Source of the DNA: Bacillus swezeyi
Lineage (GTDB): Bacteria > Bacillota > Bacilli > Bacillales > Bacillaceae
Length of the DNA: 64,000 nucleotides
Direction: 5' to 3'
Assembly (NCBI RefSeq): GCF_001969815.1
Contig: NZ_MRBK01000006.1
Location: 434,001-498,000, forward strand
Within the stretch, counting starts at the first letter, position 1. Each line of letters opens with the position of its first letter. Made by a program: the position numbers and the translations under genes. Positions 7,877 through 17,372 of this stretch are shown here, in pieces. The notes beneath the pieces are model-generated. The model was not told the origin of the DNA. It did not search any database and saw only the letters and a program-made list of their open reading frames with translations.

Positions 7877-9736
7877 ATGAAGGAACAATTTTTCAAAAAG
7901 CAATGGTTTTTATGCTTATCGATTTTTTTCATGTGGATGAAAACATATTTCATTTACAAAATTGGATTCGATTTACAGATTGACAACTGGCTTCAGGAAC
8001 TGATTCTGTTTTTAAACCCGCTTAGCTTTCTCATCCCTGTATTTGGCATCACCCTCTATTTCCGCGAAAAAACACAGCGCCTGTTTTTAATCGGGGCGAA
8101 TGTCATACTGACGGGCGTTCTAATTTCAAACAGCATTTTTTATGGTTTCTATATTGATTTCATAACGATCCCCGTGTTGTTTCAAGCCAAAAACCTCGGG
8201 GGGCTTGGAAGCAGTTTTCAGGAACTGTTCGATCCGATGTTCATCGCTCTATTCTTTGATTTGGCGCTGCTCATTTGGCTGGCAAAAACCCGCAGAAGAA
8301 CGGGGATCAAGCCATCTCCGAGAGCCGTCAAGATCTATTATATGGCAGCTGTCGGGATGACGCTTTTTAACATTGCTTTATCAGAACTTGAACAGCCAAG
8401 ATTTTTAACTTATTCATATGACCGGGAAGTACTGGTGAAAAATATCGGGCTCTATCAATTTCATTTCCTTGACGGCATTTCACAAACATTTAATTTAACG
8501 CAAAAAGCGGTTGCCGATGAAAACAGCCTGGCGACGATCGAAAATTATACGAATGCCGACTACAGCAAGCCGAATCAGGATATGTTCGGGATCGCTAAAG
8601 GCCGAAACGTCATTTTTGTAACGCTTGAATCAACCCAGAACTTCGTCATTCATGAGAAAGTAAACGGGGAAGACATTACACCGTTTATGAATGATCTCAT
8701 AAAAAAAAGCTATTATTTCGACCATTTTTATCAGCAGACAGAACAGGGTAAAACATCCGATTCTGAATTTATCGTCGCCAACTCTCTCTATCCTTCTTTG
8801 AGCGGTTCGGTATTTTTCACAAAAAGTGAGAATGAGTACAATTCAATGTATAAAACACTGGCGAAACATGACTACACCTCATCCGTTTTTCACGCCAATC
8901 ATAAGAAGTTCTGGAACAGGGACGTCATGTACAAATCTCTTGGAATTGACAGCTTTTTTGATGTCGAGCATTTCAATGTAACGCCTGAAAATTCAACCGG
9001 CTGGGGGCTGAAAGATGAGGAGTTTTTAACCCAGTCGGCCGATCTGATGAAGGATCTGCCACAGCCGTTTTACAGCAGCCTGATTACATTGACGAATCAT
9101 TTTCCGTTTCAAATTGATGACAAGGATCAGCTGATTGATGAATATGATTCAGATAGTGAGGTTTTAAACCGTTATGTTACAACTGTCCGTTATCAAGATG
9201 AATCATTGAAGCATTTCTTCGCGAAGCTGAAAGCAAACGGGCTCTATGATCAATCGGTCATCGTCCTGATGGGAGACCACTACGGGATTTCTGAAGCACA
9301 CAATGAGGCTCTTGCACAGTTTTTAGGAAAAGAGGAAATGACTCCGTATGATACCGTCCAGCTCCAGCGGGTTCCGCTGATCATCCACATTCCGGGCATC
9401 ACGGACAAAGACCCGCAAACGATATCTGATACGAGCGGACAAATGGATGTCAAACCGACATTGCTTCACCTGCTCGGAATTGATACAAAAGGCATGGTCC
9501 ATTTCGGCAATGACCTTTTTTCTAAAGAGAGAATGCCTTTTGCCGTATTAAGAAACGGAAGCTTTATCACCGATGACTATATTTACACGAAAAATATTTG
9601 CTACAAGCAAAAAACCGGAGAGATCATTGAAGATGCCAAGGATAAATGCGGTCCTTTTGAAGAAAAAGCAAATGAGGAGCTTTCCCTGTCCGATAAAATC
9701 ATCAATGGAGATTTGCTGAGATTTTATAAAAAATAG
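7877..9736 (+). CDS. yvgJ: LtaS-family lipoteichoic acid primase/synthase YvgJ
   Basis: Polytopic membrane enzyme of 619 residues. Five N-terminal membrane segments (about 1-170) are followed by an extracellular sulfatase-like domain that moves glycerol phosphate from phosphatidylglycerol. The expected nucleophilic Thr is in FVTLESTQNF (near residue 250), and metal ligands are in the LMGDHYGIS and HANHKKFWNRD regions. B. subtilis YvgJ is the lipoteichoic acid primase of the four LtaS paralogues; length and neighbours agree. A strong terminator follows. The gene is single and follows yvsG in the same direction, about 100 nt apart. Confidence 0.9.
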   Translation: MKEQFFKKQWFLCLSIFFMWMKTYFIYKIGFDLQIDNWLQELILFLNPLSFLIPVFGITLYFREKTQRLFLIGANVILTGVLISNSIFYGFYIDFITIPVLFQAKNLGGLGSSFQELFDPMFIALFFDLALLIWLAKTRRRTGIKPSPRAVKIYYMAAVGMTLFNIALSELEQPRFLTYSYDREVLVKNIGLYQFHFLDGISQTFNLTQKAVADENSLATIENYTNADYSKPNQDMFGIAKGRNVIFVTLESTQNFVIHEKVNGEDITPFMNDLIKKSYYFDHFYQQTEQGKTSDSEFIVANSLYPSLSGSVFFTKSENEYNSMYKTLAKHDYTSSVFHANHKKFWNRDVMYKSLGIDSFFDVEHFNVTPENSTGWGLKDEEFLTQSADLMKDLPQPFYSSLITLTNHFPFQIDDKDQLIDEYDSDSEVLNRYVTTVRYQDESLKHFFAKLKANGLYDQSVIVLMGDHYGISEAHNEALAQFLGKEEMTPYDTVQLQRVPLIIHIPGITDKDPQTISDTSGQMDVKPTLLHLLGIDTKGMVHFGNDLFSKERMPFAVLRNGSFITDDYIYTKNICYKQKTGEIIEDAKDKCGPFEEKANEELSLSDKIINGDLLRFYKK

Positions 9737-9742
9737 TGCGTT

Positions 9743-9785
9743 CCCCCTTAAAGCCGGCTCGCGCGCCCGCTTTAAGGGGCTGTTT
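9743..9785 (+). terminator. Terminator of yvgJ
   Basis: CCCCTTAAAGC pairs with GCTTTAAGGGG around a GC-rich loop of 14 bases, followed by TGTTT. Confidence 0.75.
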
Positions 9786-9802
9786 AAATTGGGTGACGGA
9801 TG

Positions 9803-9815
9803 GGTATTATATACC
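9803..9815. promoter_or_regulatory. Short palindrome upstream of the drug exporter
   Basis: GGTATTATATACC is a 5-bp perfect inverted repeat with a 3-bp centre, 123 nt upstream of the MFS gene. It could be a repressor site. No regulator gene is adjacent, so this is only a candidate. Confidence 0.25.
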
Positions 9816-9937
9816 GAATATTTGAAATGAACTTGCGGTTTTGGAGCTCCTTCGTTACCCTGAAAAAGCGAGGATATTTCGAGTAGCGATTATTTCATAA
9901 AGTGTTATAAAAATATGATGATTAAGAAGGTTTTAAA

Positions 9938-11389
9938 ATGAGTGAAACACAACATACAACAAATAAATTACCGATTGTAGCCGTCCTGATTACAGGGACT
10001 TTTATCGCGATTTTAAATCAGACGCTGCTGACGACGGCTCTTCCGCCGATCATGAAAGATTTAAACATTACACCCGGCCTTGCCCAGTGGCTGACGACGA
10101 TTTTTATGCTCGTGAACGGAATCATGATTCCTGTTACGGCTTTTTTAATTGAAAAATTTACAACCAGAAAGCTGTTTATGGCAGCAATGGCTTTATTCAC
10201 AGCGGGAACGCTGATTTGCGCTCTCTCCTTCAGCTTTCCTGTTTTGATAGTGGGACGAATCGTGCAGGCGGCCGGTGCAGGGATTATGATGCCATTGATG
10301 CAGACGGTGCTTTTATTGATTTTCCCGAAGGAAAAACGCGGCTCTGCTATGGGAATGGTGGGTCTTGTTATTGCCTTTGCCCCTGCGATCGGACCGACTT
10401 TGTCCGGCTGGATCGTCGATCGCTACCCATGGGAAGTGCTGTTTTATCTCTTGCTGCCATTCGCTATCATTGACATGATTGTCGCCTATTTTATTTTAAA
10501 AAATGTGACAGAACAAACATCTCCTAAGATGGATATGCCTTCAATCATTTTGTCTTCTTTGGGTTTCGGCGGCATTTTATACGGCTTCAGCAGCGCAGGT
10601 GTTGTCGGCTGGACCGGCGTCGATGTGCTGATCGGCTTTGCTGTCGGAAGTGTCACACTTTTTTGGTTCATTTGGAGGCAGCTCCATTTAAAAGAGCCGA
10701 TTTTAGAATTCAGGGTGTTTAAATACCCGATGTTTACGCTCGCCACTGTTATCGGCATGGTCGTCTTTATGGCGATGATCGGAGCGGCGACGATCGTCCC
10801 GATTTACATGCAGGATATGCGCCATTTCACCGCAATGGAATCCGGAATGATGCTGTTTCCGGGCGCTGTGGTGATGGGGCTGATGTCCCCGATTACAGGA
10901 AGAATATTTGATAAAATCGGCGCGCGCATCTTGAGCATTACCGGTTTAACAGCGATATTCGTTACAACGCTGTTATTAACCCACTTGTCCACAACAACTC
11001 CATTCGCCTACCTTTCCACCGTCTACGCGATTCGGATGATCGGGATGGGGATGGTGTTAATGCCTGTCACGACAGCAGGGCTGAACCAGCTGCCGCGCCA
11101 TTTGATTCCGCACGGCACAGCCATGAATAACACGATGAGGCAAATGTCGGGATCGATCGGCACGGCTGTTCTGATTACCATCATGACACAGCGGGCGCTT
11201 GCCGATCCGGCTGGCCCCGGTTCAGATACGGCGATGATTCACGGAGTCAATCTGGCGTTTATGACCGCGGCTGCTTTATCCGGGATCGGATTGATCCTCT
11301 CATTCTTTATTAAGCAAAACCACCGCGGCCGTTTGGACGACCGCAGAAGAAAACAGGCGAAAAGCCGTCTCGTTCTTCACGAAAAATAA
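9938..11389 (+). CDS. DHA2-family multidrug MFS transporter (EmrB/LmrB/MdtP type)
   Basis: Proton-driven drug exporter of 483 residues with about 14 membrane segments, the number typical of the DHA2 (EmrB/QacA) group. Motif C, important for antiport, is seen in AFAPAIGPTLSGWIVD near residue 145; motif B is GRIVQAAGAGIMMPLMQT. GAAGG lies before the ATG. The gene is monocistronic and shares a bidirectional terminator with yvgN. B. licheniformis has several paralogues (LmrB, MdtP, YhcA types), so I give no symbol. No regulator is encoded next to it. Confidence 0.88.
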   Translation: MSETQHTTNKLPIVAVLITGTFIAILNQTLLTTALPPIMKDLNITPGLAQWLTTIFMLVNGIMIPVTAFLIEKFTTRKLFMAAMALFTAGTLICALSFSFPVLIVGRIVQAAGAGIMMPLMQTVLLLIFPKEKRGSAMGMVGLVIAFAPAIGPTLSGWIVDRYPWEVLFYLLLPFAIIDMIVAYFILKNVTEQTSPKMDMPSIILSSLGFGGILYGFSSAGVVGWTGVDVLIGFAVGSVTLFWFIWRQLHLKEPILEFRVFKYPMFTLATVIGMVVFMAMIGAATIVPIYMQDMRHFTAMESGMMLFPGAVVMGLMSPITGRIFDKIGARILSITGLTAIFVTTLLLTHLSTTTPFAYLSTVYAIRMIGMGMVLMPVTTAGLNQLPRHLIPHGTAMNNTMRQMSGSIGTAVLITIMTQRALADPAGPGSDTAMIHGVNLAFMTAAALSGIGLILSFFIKQNHRGRLDDRRRKQAKSRLVLHEK

Positions 11390-11427
11390 AAAATCCCGGG
11401 CTCTTTTATAGAACCCGGGATTTTTTT
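11388..11427. terminator. Bidirectional terminator between MFS exporter and yvgN
   Basis: AAATCCCGGG and CCCGGGATTT form a perfect 10-bp stem with a 13-base loop, with A and T tracts on both sides, so it can serve both convergent genes. Confidence 0.9.
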
Positions 11428-11437
11428 ACGATTAAGA

Positions 11438-12283
11438 TCATTCAAATCCTCTGTCCATTGTTTCAGGATCTGGACCTACACGCTCATCTTTGTTGAGTGC
11501 ATTGATGTTTTCCACATCTTCTTTTGATAATTCAAAGTCAAAAATGTCGGCATTTTCAATAATGCGGTGTTCTTTGACTGATTTCGGGATGGTGACGACT
11601 CCGTTTTGCAGATCCCAGCGCAGAATAACCTGTGCAACGGATTTATTGTATTTTTTAGCGATTTCAGTCAGCACTTCATGATCAAGCAGTTTCCCCTGCA
11701 TGAGCGGAGACCATGCTTCCAGCTGGATGCCCTGCTTTTTGCAGTAATCTCTTAATTCGAGCTGTGTTAACCGCGGATGGAATTCAACTTGATTGACCAT
11801 CGGTTTGATTTCCGCTTCTGCCAATAAGCTTTCCAAATGATGCACATTGAAGTTGCTGACGCCGATGGCTTTCACTCTGCCGTCTTTGTACAGCTTCTCT
11901 AATGCGCGCCATGTCTCTTTATATTTGCCTTTGTCTTTACCCGGCCAATGAATCAGAAATAAATCAAGGTAGTCAAGGCCGAGTTTTCTAAGACTTTCAT
12001 CAAAAGCCGCCAATGTTTTTTCATAGCCTTGGTCGCTGTTCCACACTTTTGAAGTGACGAAAAGCTCTTCGCGGGCAATGCCTGATTCTTTAATTCCCTT
12101 GCCGACGCCTTCTTCATTTTGATAGATAGCAGCCGTATCGATACTCCGGTATCCGTTTTTAATGGCTGCTTTAACAGATTCAACGACCTGGCTGCCCTCT
12201 TCCACTTTGAAAACTCCAAGACCAAACCAAGGCATTTTTACTCCGTTATGTAATGTCACAGTATCCTTTAAACTGCTTACCAT
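11438..12283 (-). CDS. yvgN: Aldo/keto reductase YvgN (glyoxal/methylglyoxal reductase)
   Basis: NADPH-dependent aldo/keto reductase of 281 residues that detoxifies glyoxal and methylglyoxal. The catalytic tetrad is visible: Asp in YRSIDTAAIYQNEEGVG (with the Tyr), Lys in VTSKVW and His in FLIHWPGKDK; the NADPH site is IPKSVKEHRIIENADIFDF. Nearly colinear with B. subtilis YvgN, as recalled. The ATG at 12283 is chosen because AAAGGTGG lies 8 nt upstream and the product then begins as in B. subtilis; the open frame extends to 12334 but would include a non-conserved leader. A perfect palindrome lies just upstream. Confidence 0.92.
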   Translation of the reverse strand: MVSSLKDTVTLHNGVKMPWFGLGVFKVEEGSQVVESVKAAIKNGYRSIDTAAIYQNEEGVGKGIKESGIAREELFVTSKVWNSDQGYEKTLAAFDESLRKLGLDYLDLFLIHWPGKDKGKYKETWRALEKLYKDGRVKAIGVSNFNVHHLESLLAEAEIKPMVNQVEFHPRLTQLELRDYCKKQGIQLEAWSPLMQGKLLDHEVLTEIAKKYNKSVAQVILRWDLQNGVVTIPKSVKEHRIIENADIFDFELSKEDVENINALNKDERVGPDPETMDRGFE

Positions 12284-12327
12284 TTGAACGACCACCTTTC
12301 TTTTATTCAGATGCGTTTGCAGCATCA

Positions 12328-12350
12328 CCTCCATTATCTCATAATGGAGG
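12328..12350. promoter_or_regulatory. Perfect 10-bp inverted repeat upstream of yvgN
   Basis: CCTCCATTAT and ATAATGGAGG flank a 3-bp centre, about 45 nt before the yvgN start. It has no T-tract, so it is more likely an operator or leader hairpin than a terminator. The yvgN promoter should overlap it. The regulator is unknown. Confidence 0.5.
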
Positions 12351-12370
12351 GATTTGACATAATAAATTGC

Positions 12371-13231
12371 TCATTCGGCAGAAAGGGCCAAAACGAGCGC
12401 TCCCGTGATCCCCGCATTGTCACCCAGTCCCGGCGGTACGATATACTGATCGAGATCAGGCAGATCAACGTATCCGTTTACATATTCGGAAAGCTTTTCC
12501 CGAATGAGCGGAAACAATTGCTGCTGTTTCATGACCCCGCCGCCCATAATGATTTTCTCGGGGCATAAAATAAGGATGTATTGCATGAGCGCTTGAGCTA
12601 AATAATCGGCTTCAAGTTCCCATACCTCTTTTCGGCCGGCTAATTCCTTTCCTTGTTGTCCCCAGCGTTTTTCAAGAGCCGGGCCTGCTGCCATCCCCTC
12701 AAGGCAGTTATTGTGATACGGGCAGTTTCCCTTAAAAGAATCTTGCGGACTGCGTCTGATAAGAATATGACCCATTTCAGGATGTGAAGCGCTTTGAACT
12801 AATTCACCCCCGACAATCGCCCCGGCGCCGATTCCGGTCCCAACCGTAATATATAAACAGCTGTTCAGCCCTTGTGCTGCTCCTTTGCTGATTTCCCCCA
12901 ATGCTGCGGCATTGACATCTGTTGTGAAAGAAACGGGAATACCCAGCCTTTTTTTAAGTTCAGGAATCAAAGGATAGTTGCGCCAAGCCAATTTGGGCGT
13001 ATTTGTAATATAGCCGTAGTTGTCCTTCCCCTTCGCCACAGAAATAGGTCCAAACGAACCGACTCCCAATGATGTGAGATGATGATTTTCAAAAAAAGTG
13101 ATGAGCCTTCCGATTGTTTCTTCAGGTGTTTCCGTCGGAAATGTCTGCTTGTCTATGATTTCCCCGTTTTCTGTTCCAACCGCACAAACAAATTTTGTGC
13201 CGCCCGCCTCAATTGCACCGTAATAGTTCAT
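12371..13231 (-). CDS. ROK-family sugar kinase (fructokinase-like)
   Basis: Cytoplasmic sugar kinase of 286 residues. The ATP-binding start YGAIEAGGTKFVCAVG, the ROK phosphate motif in ITVGTGIGAGAIVGG and the catalytic Asp in FTTDVNAAALGE are present. The ROK zinc-site pattern starts at the His of PEMGHILIRR and continues with the three Cys of CPYHNNCLEG region. Similar in type to B. subtilis GmuE/YdhR and to ScrK fructokinases. AAAGGAG lies 9 nt before the ATG. It stands alone on the same strand as yvgN, 87 nt upstream of it. The natural sugar (fructose, mannose or another) cannot be decided. Confidence 0.85.
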   Translation of the reverse strand: MNYYGAIEAGGTKFVCAVGTENGEIIDKQTFPTETPEETIGRLITFFENHHLTSLGVGSFGPISVAKGKDNYGYITNTPKLAWRNYPLIPELKKRLGIPVSFTTDVNAAALGEISKGAAQGLNSCLYITVGTGIGAGAIVGGELVQSASHPEMGHILIRRSPQDSFKGNCPYHNNCLEGMAAGPALEKRWGQQGKELAGRKEVWELEADYLAQALMQYILILCPEKIIMGGGVMKQQQLFPLIREKLSEYVNGYVDLPDLDQYIVPPGLGDNAGITGALVLALSAE

Positions 13232-13313
13232 CCTCTGTACTCCTTTTCGTCTGTTTTAACTTCTACAATTGAATGATAAATCAGACAATGAAGGAAAGCA
13301 ATTGAAGCCTATT

Positions 13314-15326
13314 CTATTCATACAGCATCGAGGCTTCCAGGTCATTCATGTACTGGCGGAGCCGATAGGCCGTTTCCCTGGAAATTTGCCGGCTTTCAAA
13401 CAGCTGCTGAATTTCATTGCGAATGATCTGCACCGATTTTAAACGGATCTCTTTTTTCTGTCTTTCATAACGGCTGCTTTTCCTTCGGCCGGCATCACCG
13501 TGCTGAAGCGTGAGGATGAAGTGGCGGTAAAAGGCGATGACGGACTTGGACGCCTCTTGATTATCGTCATTCATATGTTTTTTTACCGCTTCGATTGCCG
13601 CTTTTGCCATTTGGATTCGGGATGTTCTCAGCATATCGCCGTTTCGATCGGAGGGCCGCTGCATGTCTTGCTTACGGCTGGCGGAGAACAGGCTCTCGAT
13701 CAGATGCTGACATTTCATGAGTGAAACATCTGCTTTAAACGGATTGGAAAAAAGCAGTTCCTTTTCTCGCAGCCTTTCTTGCAGCTGATGTGCAATTTGA
13801 TCTGTAATCTGTTTGTTTTTCTGCATTTTTTCTAGTTCCGCCTGTTCAGCTTTCAAAGCATAAATACGGATTTTGTTTTCCATCTTTTTGAGTCGCAAAT
13901 GCTGTTTCAGCGAATACTGCTCCACTTTGAGCCCCTTTAATCTCTCATTGTATTCTGATATGACGGCTAAAGCAGCTGCTCGGTTATTTTCGTTCATCTC
14001 CTCTTTTAAAGCCTTGATCGTTGTTTTCATTAACTTTCTTCTTACGCTTTGCAGCTGGCTGCCGGCGGCTGATTGCACTTTTCTTTCAGAAAGCAGCGGC
14101 AAAAAGATGCTTGCCGTCAGCAATGTGCACAAAATGACGCCGGCGGCTAAAAAAATGATCAAATCACGTTCCGGAAAAGGGCGGCCGTTCTCTAATACGA
14201 AAGGAATCGAAAACGCTCCGGCAAGCGTGACGGCGCCCCTCACACCGGATATTGAAATTTGCAGTATGGAGCGCAGCTTATCCCTTCCTGAAGCCGCTTT
14301 TATTTGCTGCCCCCAATTCCCCTGCCAAAATAGAAAAACCCACATAAAGCGAAGACTCATGAAAAGCAGTGTAATGAGCACGATGTAGCTGATGACTTTT
14401 GCATTATTAAACGCTTCATCGCCAAAAATGACGGATAGCGCCTCAGGCATTTGCAAGCCGAGAATGACAAACACGAGGCCGTTTAAAATAAACAAAATGA
14501 TCCCCCAGGTGCTGGATGAAACGATTTGCAGCTTGACTATTGCCGATTCGGCTCGGTCATGCTCGGCCGCATGAGTGATGCCGCCTGCCACAACAGCGAG
14601 GATGCCCGATGCGCCGAGCTCTTCAGCCGCCAAATAAATCACAAATGGCGTCAGGATTTGAATCAGCATATGCATGGTGACATCCTCCATCCCTAAGCGG
14701 CGGAGCAAATATCGAAACCTCAGAATTAAAAAAGAAAGAACAGCCCCGCTAAAAAGCCCGCCAATCGCAATGATAAAAAAACTGAGCACAGCCTCAGACA
14801 AGGAAAAAGCGCCTGTCACAGCTGCAGCGATAGCAAATTTAAAGGCGACAAGTCCTGATGCATCGTTCATTAAGCCCTCTCCCTCAAGAAGACGCATCAT
14901 ATCCTTGGGCAAATTGATTCTTTTCGAAAGCGCACTGACGGCTACAACATCTGTCGGCGATAAGATGGCAGCAAGCGAAAAAGCGGCTGCTAATGGAATT
15001 TGCGGAATCAGCCAATGAATCGCATATCCGCCTATAAGCACGGTCACAAAGACGAGACCAAATGCCAAAAGCAGGATCGGCGTCCGCAATTTCCATAATT
15101 CATTTCTCGGTATCCTCCTTCCGTCATGAAACAAAAGCGGTGCGATGAATAAAACGAAAAACAGCTCTGGGCTGAGCGAAATATGGAGACCGCCCGGAAA
15201 ATCAGCCGCTATGATGCCTAATCCCACCTGAATGAGAGGGACCGGAACAAATGGAAGAAACCGATGAACGATATTTGAGATTGCAATGATGGTCAGCAAA
15301 ACCAAAACGGCGAGGAAAACGGTCAC
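13314..15326 (-). CDS. nhaK: CPA1-family Na+(K+)/H+ antiporter NhaK
   Basis: Sodium/potassium-proton antiporter with about 12 membrane segments in residues 1-410 and a long charged, partly coiled C-terminal cytoplasmic domain of about 250 residues. Ion-site residues sit in [12 protein letters not shown] and [16 protein letters not shown], and [13 protein letters not shown] is the conserved Arg motif. The GTG start at 15326 has TAGGAGGTG five bases upstream and gives 670 residues, the length of B. subtilis NhaK; the frame is open further upstream to 15371. Single gene, syntenic with B. subtilis yvgP. Confidence 0.92.
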   Translation of the reverse strand: MTVFLAVLVLLTIIAISNIVHRFLPFVPVPLIQVGLGIIAADFPGGLHISLSPELFFVLFIAPLLFHDGRRIPRNELWKLRTPILLLAFGLVFVTVLIGGYAIHWLIPQIPLAAAFSLAAILSPTDVVAVSALSKRINLPKDMMRLLEGEGLMNDASGLVAFKFAIAAAVTGAFSLSEAVLSFFIIAIGGLFSGAVLSFLILRFRYLLRRLGMEDVTMHMLIQILTPFVIYLAAEELGASGILAVVAGGITHAAEHDRAESAIVKLQIVSSSTWGIILFILNGLVFVILGLQMPEALSVIFGDEAFNNAKVISYIVLITLLFMSLRFMWVFLFWQGNWGQQIKAASGRDKLRSILQISISGVRGAVTLAGAFSIPFVLENGRPFPERDLIIFLAAGVILCTLLTASIFLPLLSERKVQSAAGSQLQSVRRKLMKTTIKALKEEMNENNRAAALAVISEYNERLKGLKVEQYSLKQHLRLKKMENKIRIYALKAEQAELEKMQKNKQITDQIAHQLQERLREKELLFSNPFKADVSLMKCQHLIESLFSASRKQDMQRPSDRNGDMLRTSRIQMAKAAIEAVKKHMNDDNQEASKSVIAFYRHFILTLQHGDAGRRKSSRYERQKKEIRLKSVQIIRNEIQQLFESRQISRETAYRLRQYMNDLEASMLYE

Positions 15327-15491
15327 TGATGCACCTCCTAACTGCCGCGAAGCAGTCCTGACGGCTGTCATGAATGAGTTCTTCTTTGTTCAGTATTCAT
15401 GAAATCGAGGAACATATACATTCGCGGTGTACAGAGCTGAAAAGAGGTTTTTCTACAGCAAAAACGAAGTTTTATTGCGGGAGGGAATATC

Positions 15492-16640
15492 ATGGATCAT
15501 CCATATCATGCTTACCGTTCTTTATTTCCCGTATTGTCAACACATATTCACCTGGGCGCCTGCTCAGGAAGCGCTTTGGCACTTCCTGTTTCAGGGGCGA
15601 TTGATGAGTATCGCAGCGCACTTCTTAAGGGCGGTTTGAATTGGGAAGCGCTTCTTAAAAAGATGGAAGAGGCAAAGGAAAAGTTCTCCCGGCTGATCGG
15701 AGCTGAAAAAGAGGAGATCGCCGTTTTATCATCTGTTTCCGACGCAGTTTCGGCAATCGCCGTGTCTCTTCCTGAACAGCCTCACAGAAATCAGATTGCT
15801 TTCACAGACATTGACTTCCCTGCCATCGGCCAAATTTGGCTGGCACAAGACCGCTTCAAATATAACCTCGCCGTTATACATGGCGAAGACGGCATGATTC
15901 GCTTAGAGCAATTTGAAAAGCAGATCAGCGATCAGACACTTTTGACGTGTGTACCGCATGTCAGCTATTACAACGGCTTTAAACAAAATTTGAAAGATAT
16001 CGCTGGCATCGTCCATCAAAAAGGCTCGCTTTTATTTGTGGATGCTTACCAATCCGCCGGACATATTCCGATCAATGTCAAAGACATGGACATCGATATT
16101 CTCGCAGCGGGGACACGCAAATACATGCTTGGCATTCCAGGGACGGCGTTTTTGTATATCAAACGCGAACTCTCTGAACAGTTTCAGCCAAAAATGACCG
16201 GCTGGTTCGGCAAGGACAAGCCATTTGCGTTTGATTTGCATCACTCAGGCTTTGCAGAGGGGGCGAAACGCTTTGAGACCGGTACACCGTCATTCATCGG
16301 CCTTTATGCAGCAGACGCGGCGCTCAAGCTGCTGCTTGAAGCCGCACCTGTTCAGATCGAATCTTATTTGCAAAAGCTTGCCCGATTTTCTTTACAGCAC
16401 GGCAAAGAAAAAGGCTTGCAGATCATCGGTCCGCAAACCGTTCATAACAGAACAAGCCTGATTTCGATTCGCTCCGAACAGGCATCCCGAATCGAGTCCT
16501 TATTGCGGGAAAAAAACATCATCACATCATCGAGAAATGATGTGATCAGAATCGCCCCCCATTTTTATAATACGAAAGAGGAAATTGAACATACAATTGA
16601 TGCGATTGCCGCATTGATGCACGGCCGCCGTAAAATCTAG
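15492..16640 (+). CDS. Class V aminotransferase / cysteine desulfurase-like PLP enzyme
   Basis: PLP-dependent fold-type I enzyme of 382 residues. The PLP-phosphate and Asp sites are seen in FVDAYQSAGHIPINV, and the Schiff-base Lys is in AAGTRKYMLGIPG (near residue 212). C-terminal small-domain residues RFETGTPSFIGLYA match the class V family. No reactive Cys loop typical of NifS is obvious, so a lyase or aminotransferase role on a small amino acid is as likely as desulfuration. GGGAGGG lies before the ATG. It diverges from nhaK and is followed by an unrelated small gene. The substrate is unknown. Confidence 0.8.
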   Translation: MDHPYHAYRSLFPVLSTHIHLGACSGSALALPVSGAIDEYRSALLKGGLNWEALLKKMEEAKEKFSRLIGAEKEEIAVLSSVSDAVSAIAVSLPEQPHRNQIAFTDIDFPAIGQIWLAQDRFKYNLAVIHGEDGMIRLEQFEKQISDQTLLTCVPHVSYYNGFKQNLKDIAGIVHQKGSLLFVDAYQSAGHIPINVKDMDIDILAAGTRKYMLGIPGTAFLYIKRELSEQFQPKMTGWFGKDKPFAFDLHHSGFAEGAKRFETGTPSFIGLYAADAALKLLLEAAPVQIESYLQKLARFSLQHGKEKGLQIIGPQTVHNRTSLISIRSEQASRIESLLREKNIITSSRNDVIRIAPHFYNTKEEIEHTIDAIAALMHGRRKI

Positions 16641-16720
16641 GGGCCTGTCTTCAAAATAGACAGATAAGGATTTTTTACTTAAACTATAAAAAAACATTTT
16701 TCATCAAGGAATGAGACATA

Positions 16721-17131
16721 TTGAAGAGCTATATCGATGAAGAATTAGAAGAGACAAAAAAGAACAGCCGCAGAAAAGTCGTGTTTGCACTTTTGGCGAT
16801 CATCCTTGCAGTCGGCATTCCCATCAGTTATGTGGTATATACCCATTTTTACTCGATGAATCATTTGCCGGAGGGGAAATGGATTCAATCTTCTTCTTCG
16901 CCAAACCAGCAATACAAATTAAACATATATAGGGTGAAGAAAGGCCGTGCAACCGGCTCTTATTCCGTCAGAGGAGAATTGACAAACGTCTCAACCGGCA
17001 AACAGAGGAATATTTATTGGGGATATAAAGAGTATGACGCACAAGTCAAATGGAAAGACAACCATCATGTATCCATTAATAACAAGGTGCTCGACGTCCG
17101 TACAGATACATATGATTGGAGAAGAGAGTGA
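16721..17131 (+). CDS. Membrane-anchored protein of the DUF5412 type
   Basis: Small protein of 136 residues: a charged N-terminus (1-19), one membrane helix (20-43), then an extracellular domain with the segments EGKWIQSSSSPNQQYKLNIY and RNIYWGYKEYDAQVKW. It resembles the DUF5412 family of Bacillus membrane proteins of unknown function. The start is TTG, with AAGGAATGAG about 6 nt upstream. The stop codon lies inside a hairpin (17123-17144) that is repeated at 17352-17372 on the far side of an inserted repeat element. The convergent helD gene uses the second copy of the hairpin. Confidence 0.7.
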   Translation: MKSYIDEELEETKKNSRRKVVFALLAIILAVGIPISYVVYTHFYSMNHLPEGKWIQSSSSPNQQYKLNIYRVKKGRATGSYSVRGELTNVSTGKQRNIYWGYKEYDAQVKWKDNHHVSINNKVLDVRTDTYDWRRE

Positions 17132-17372
17132 TGTGTCACTCTCTTTAGATTGTTGACAAAATCCTAAAACAGTTTAAAGTTTCAGGATTTTTCCATCCTT
17201 TTCAGCGTGACTCGAAACCTTCACAGTCTAGGAAAATCGAGCATCGGAGCGGACTTTCACAGGATGTGATGACGGCGGCGTTCCTTCCTTGAACGTCGGC
17301 ACCGACCCAGCAGGCCTGACAACGAATGCGAGGGTTTTTTGTCGACGCTGAAGAGAGTGATGTGTCACTCTC
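17123..17372 (+). repeat. Interspersed repeat element copy 1, flanked by a duplicated hairpin
   Basis: The core at 17147-17351 is clearly homologous to the cores at 52575-52803 and 55814-55983. It starts AGATTGTTGACAAAATCC, has CAGCGTG near its left side, GAATGCGAGGG and GTCGACGCTGAA at the right. It lacks a 33-base stem-loop present in copy 2. On each side stands the hairpin AGAGAGTGA-TGTG-TCACTCTC (17123-17144, 17352-17372). The left copy holds the stop codon of the upstream gene and the right copy abuts the helD stop codon. The region has no ORF. Confidence 0.85.

Noticed and set aside
13873..14388. A 171-codon open frame antisense to nhaK
   Set aside because: Shadow of the antiporter gene, no start signal, and composition typical of antisense frames.
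17147..17351. Repeat cores as group II or IS200/IS605-type elements or tRNA-like genes
   Set aside because: No domain V motif, no transposase remnant and no cloverleaf is seen; whole-hairpin duplication does not fit IS200/IS605 insertion, which makes no target duplication.
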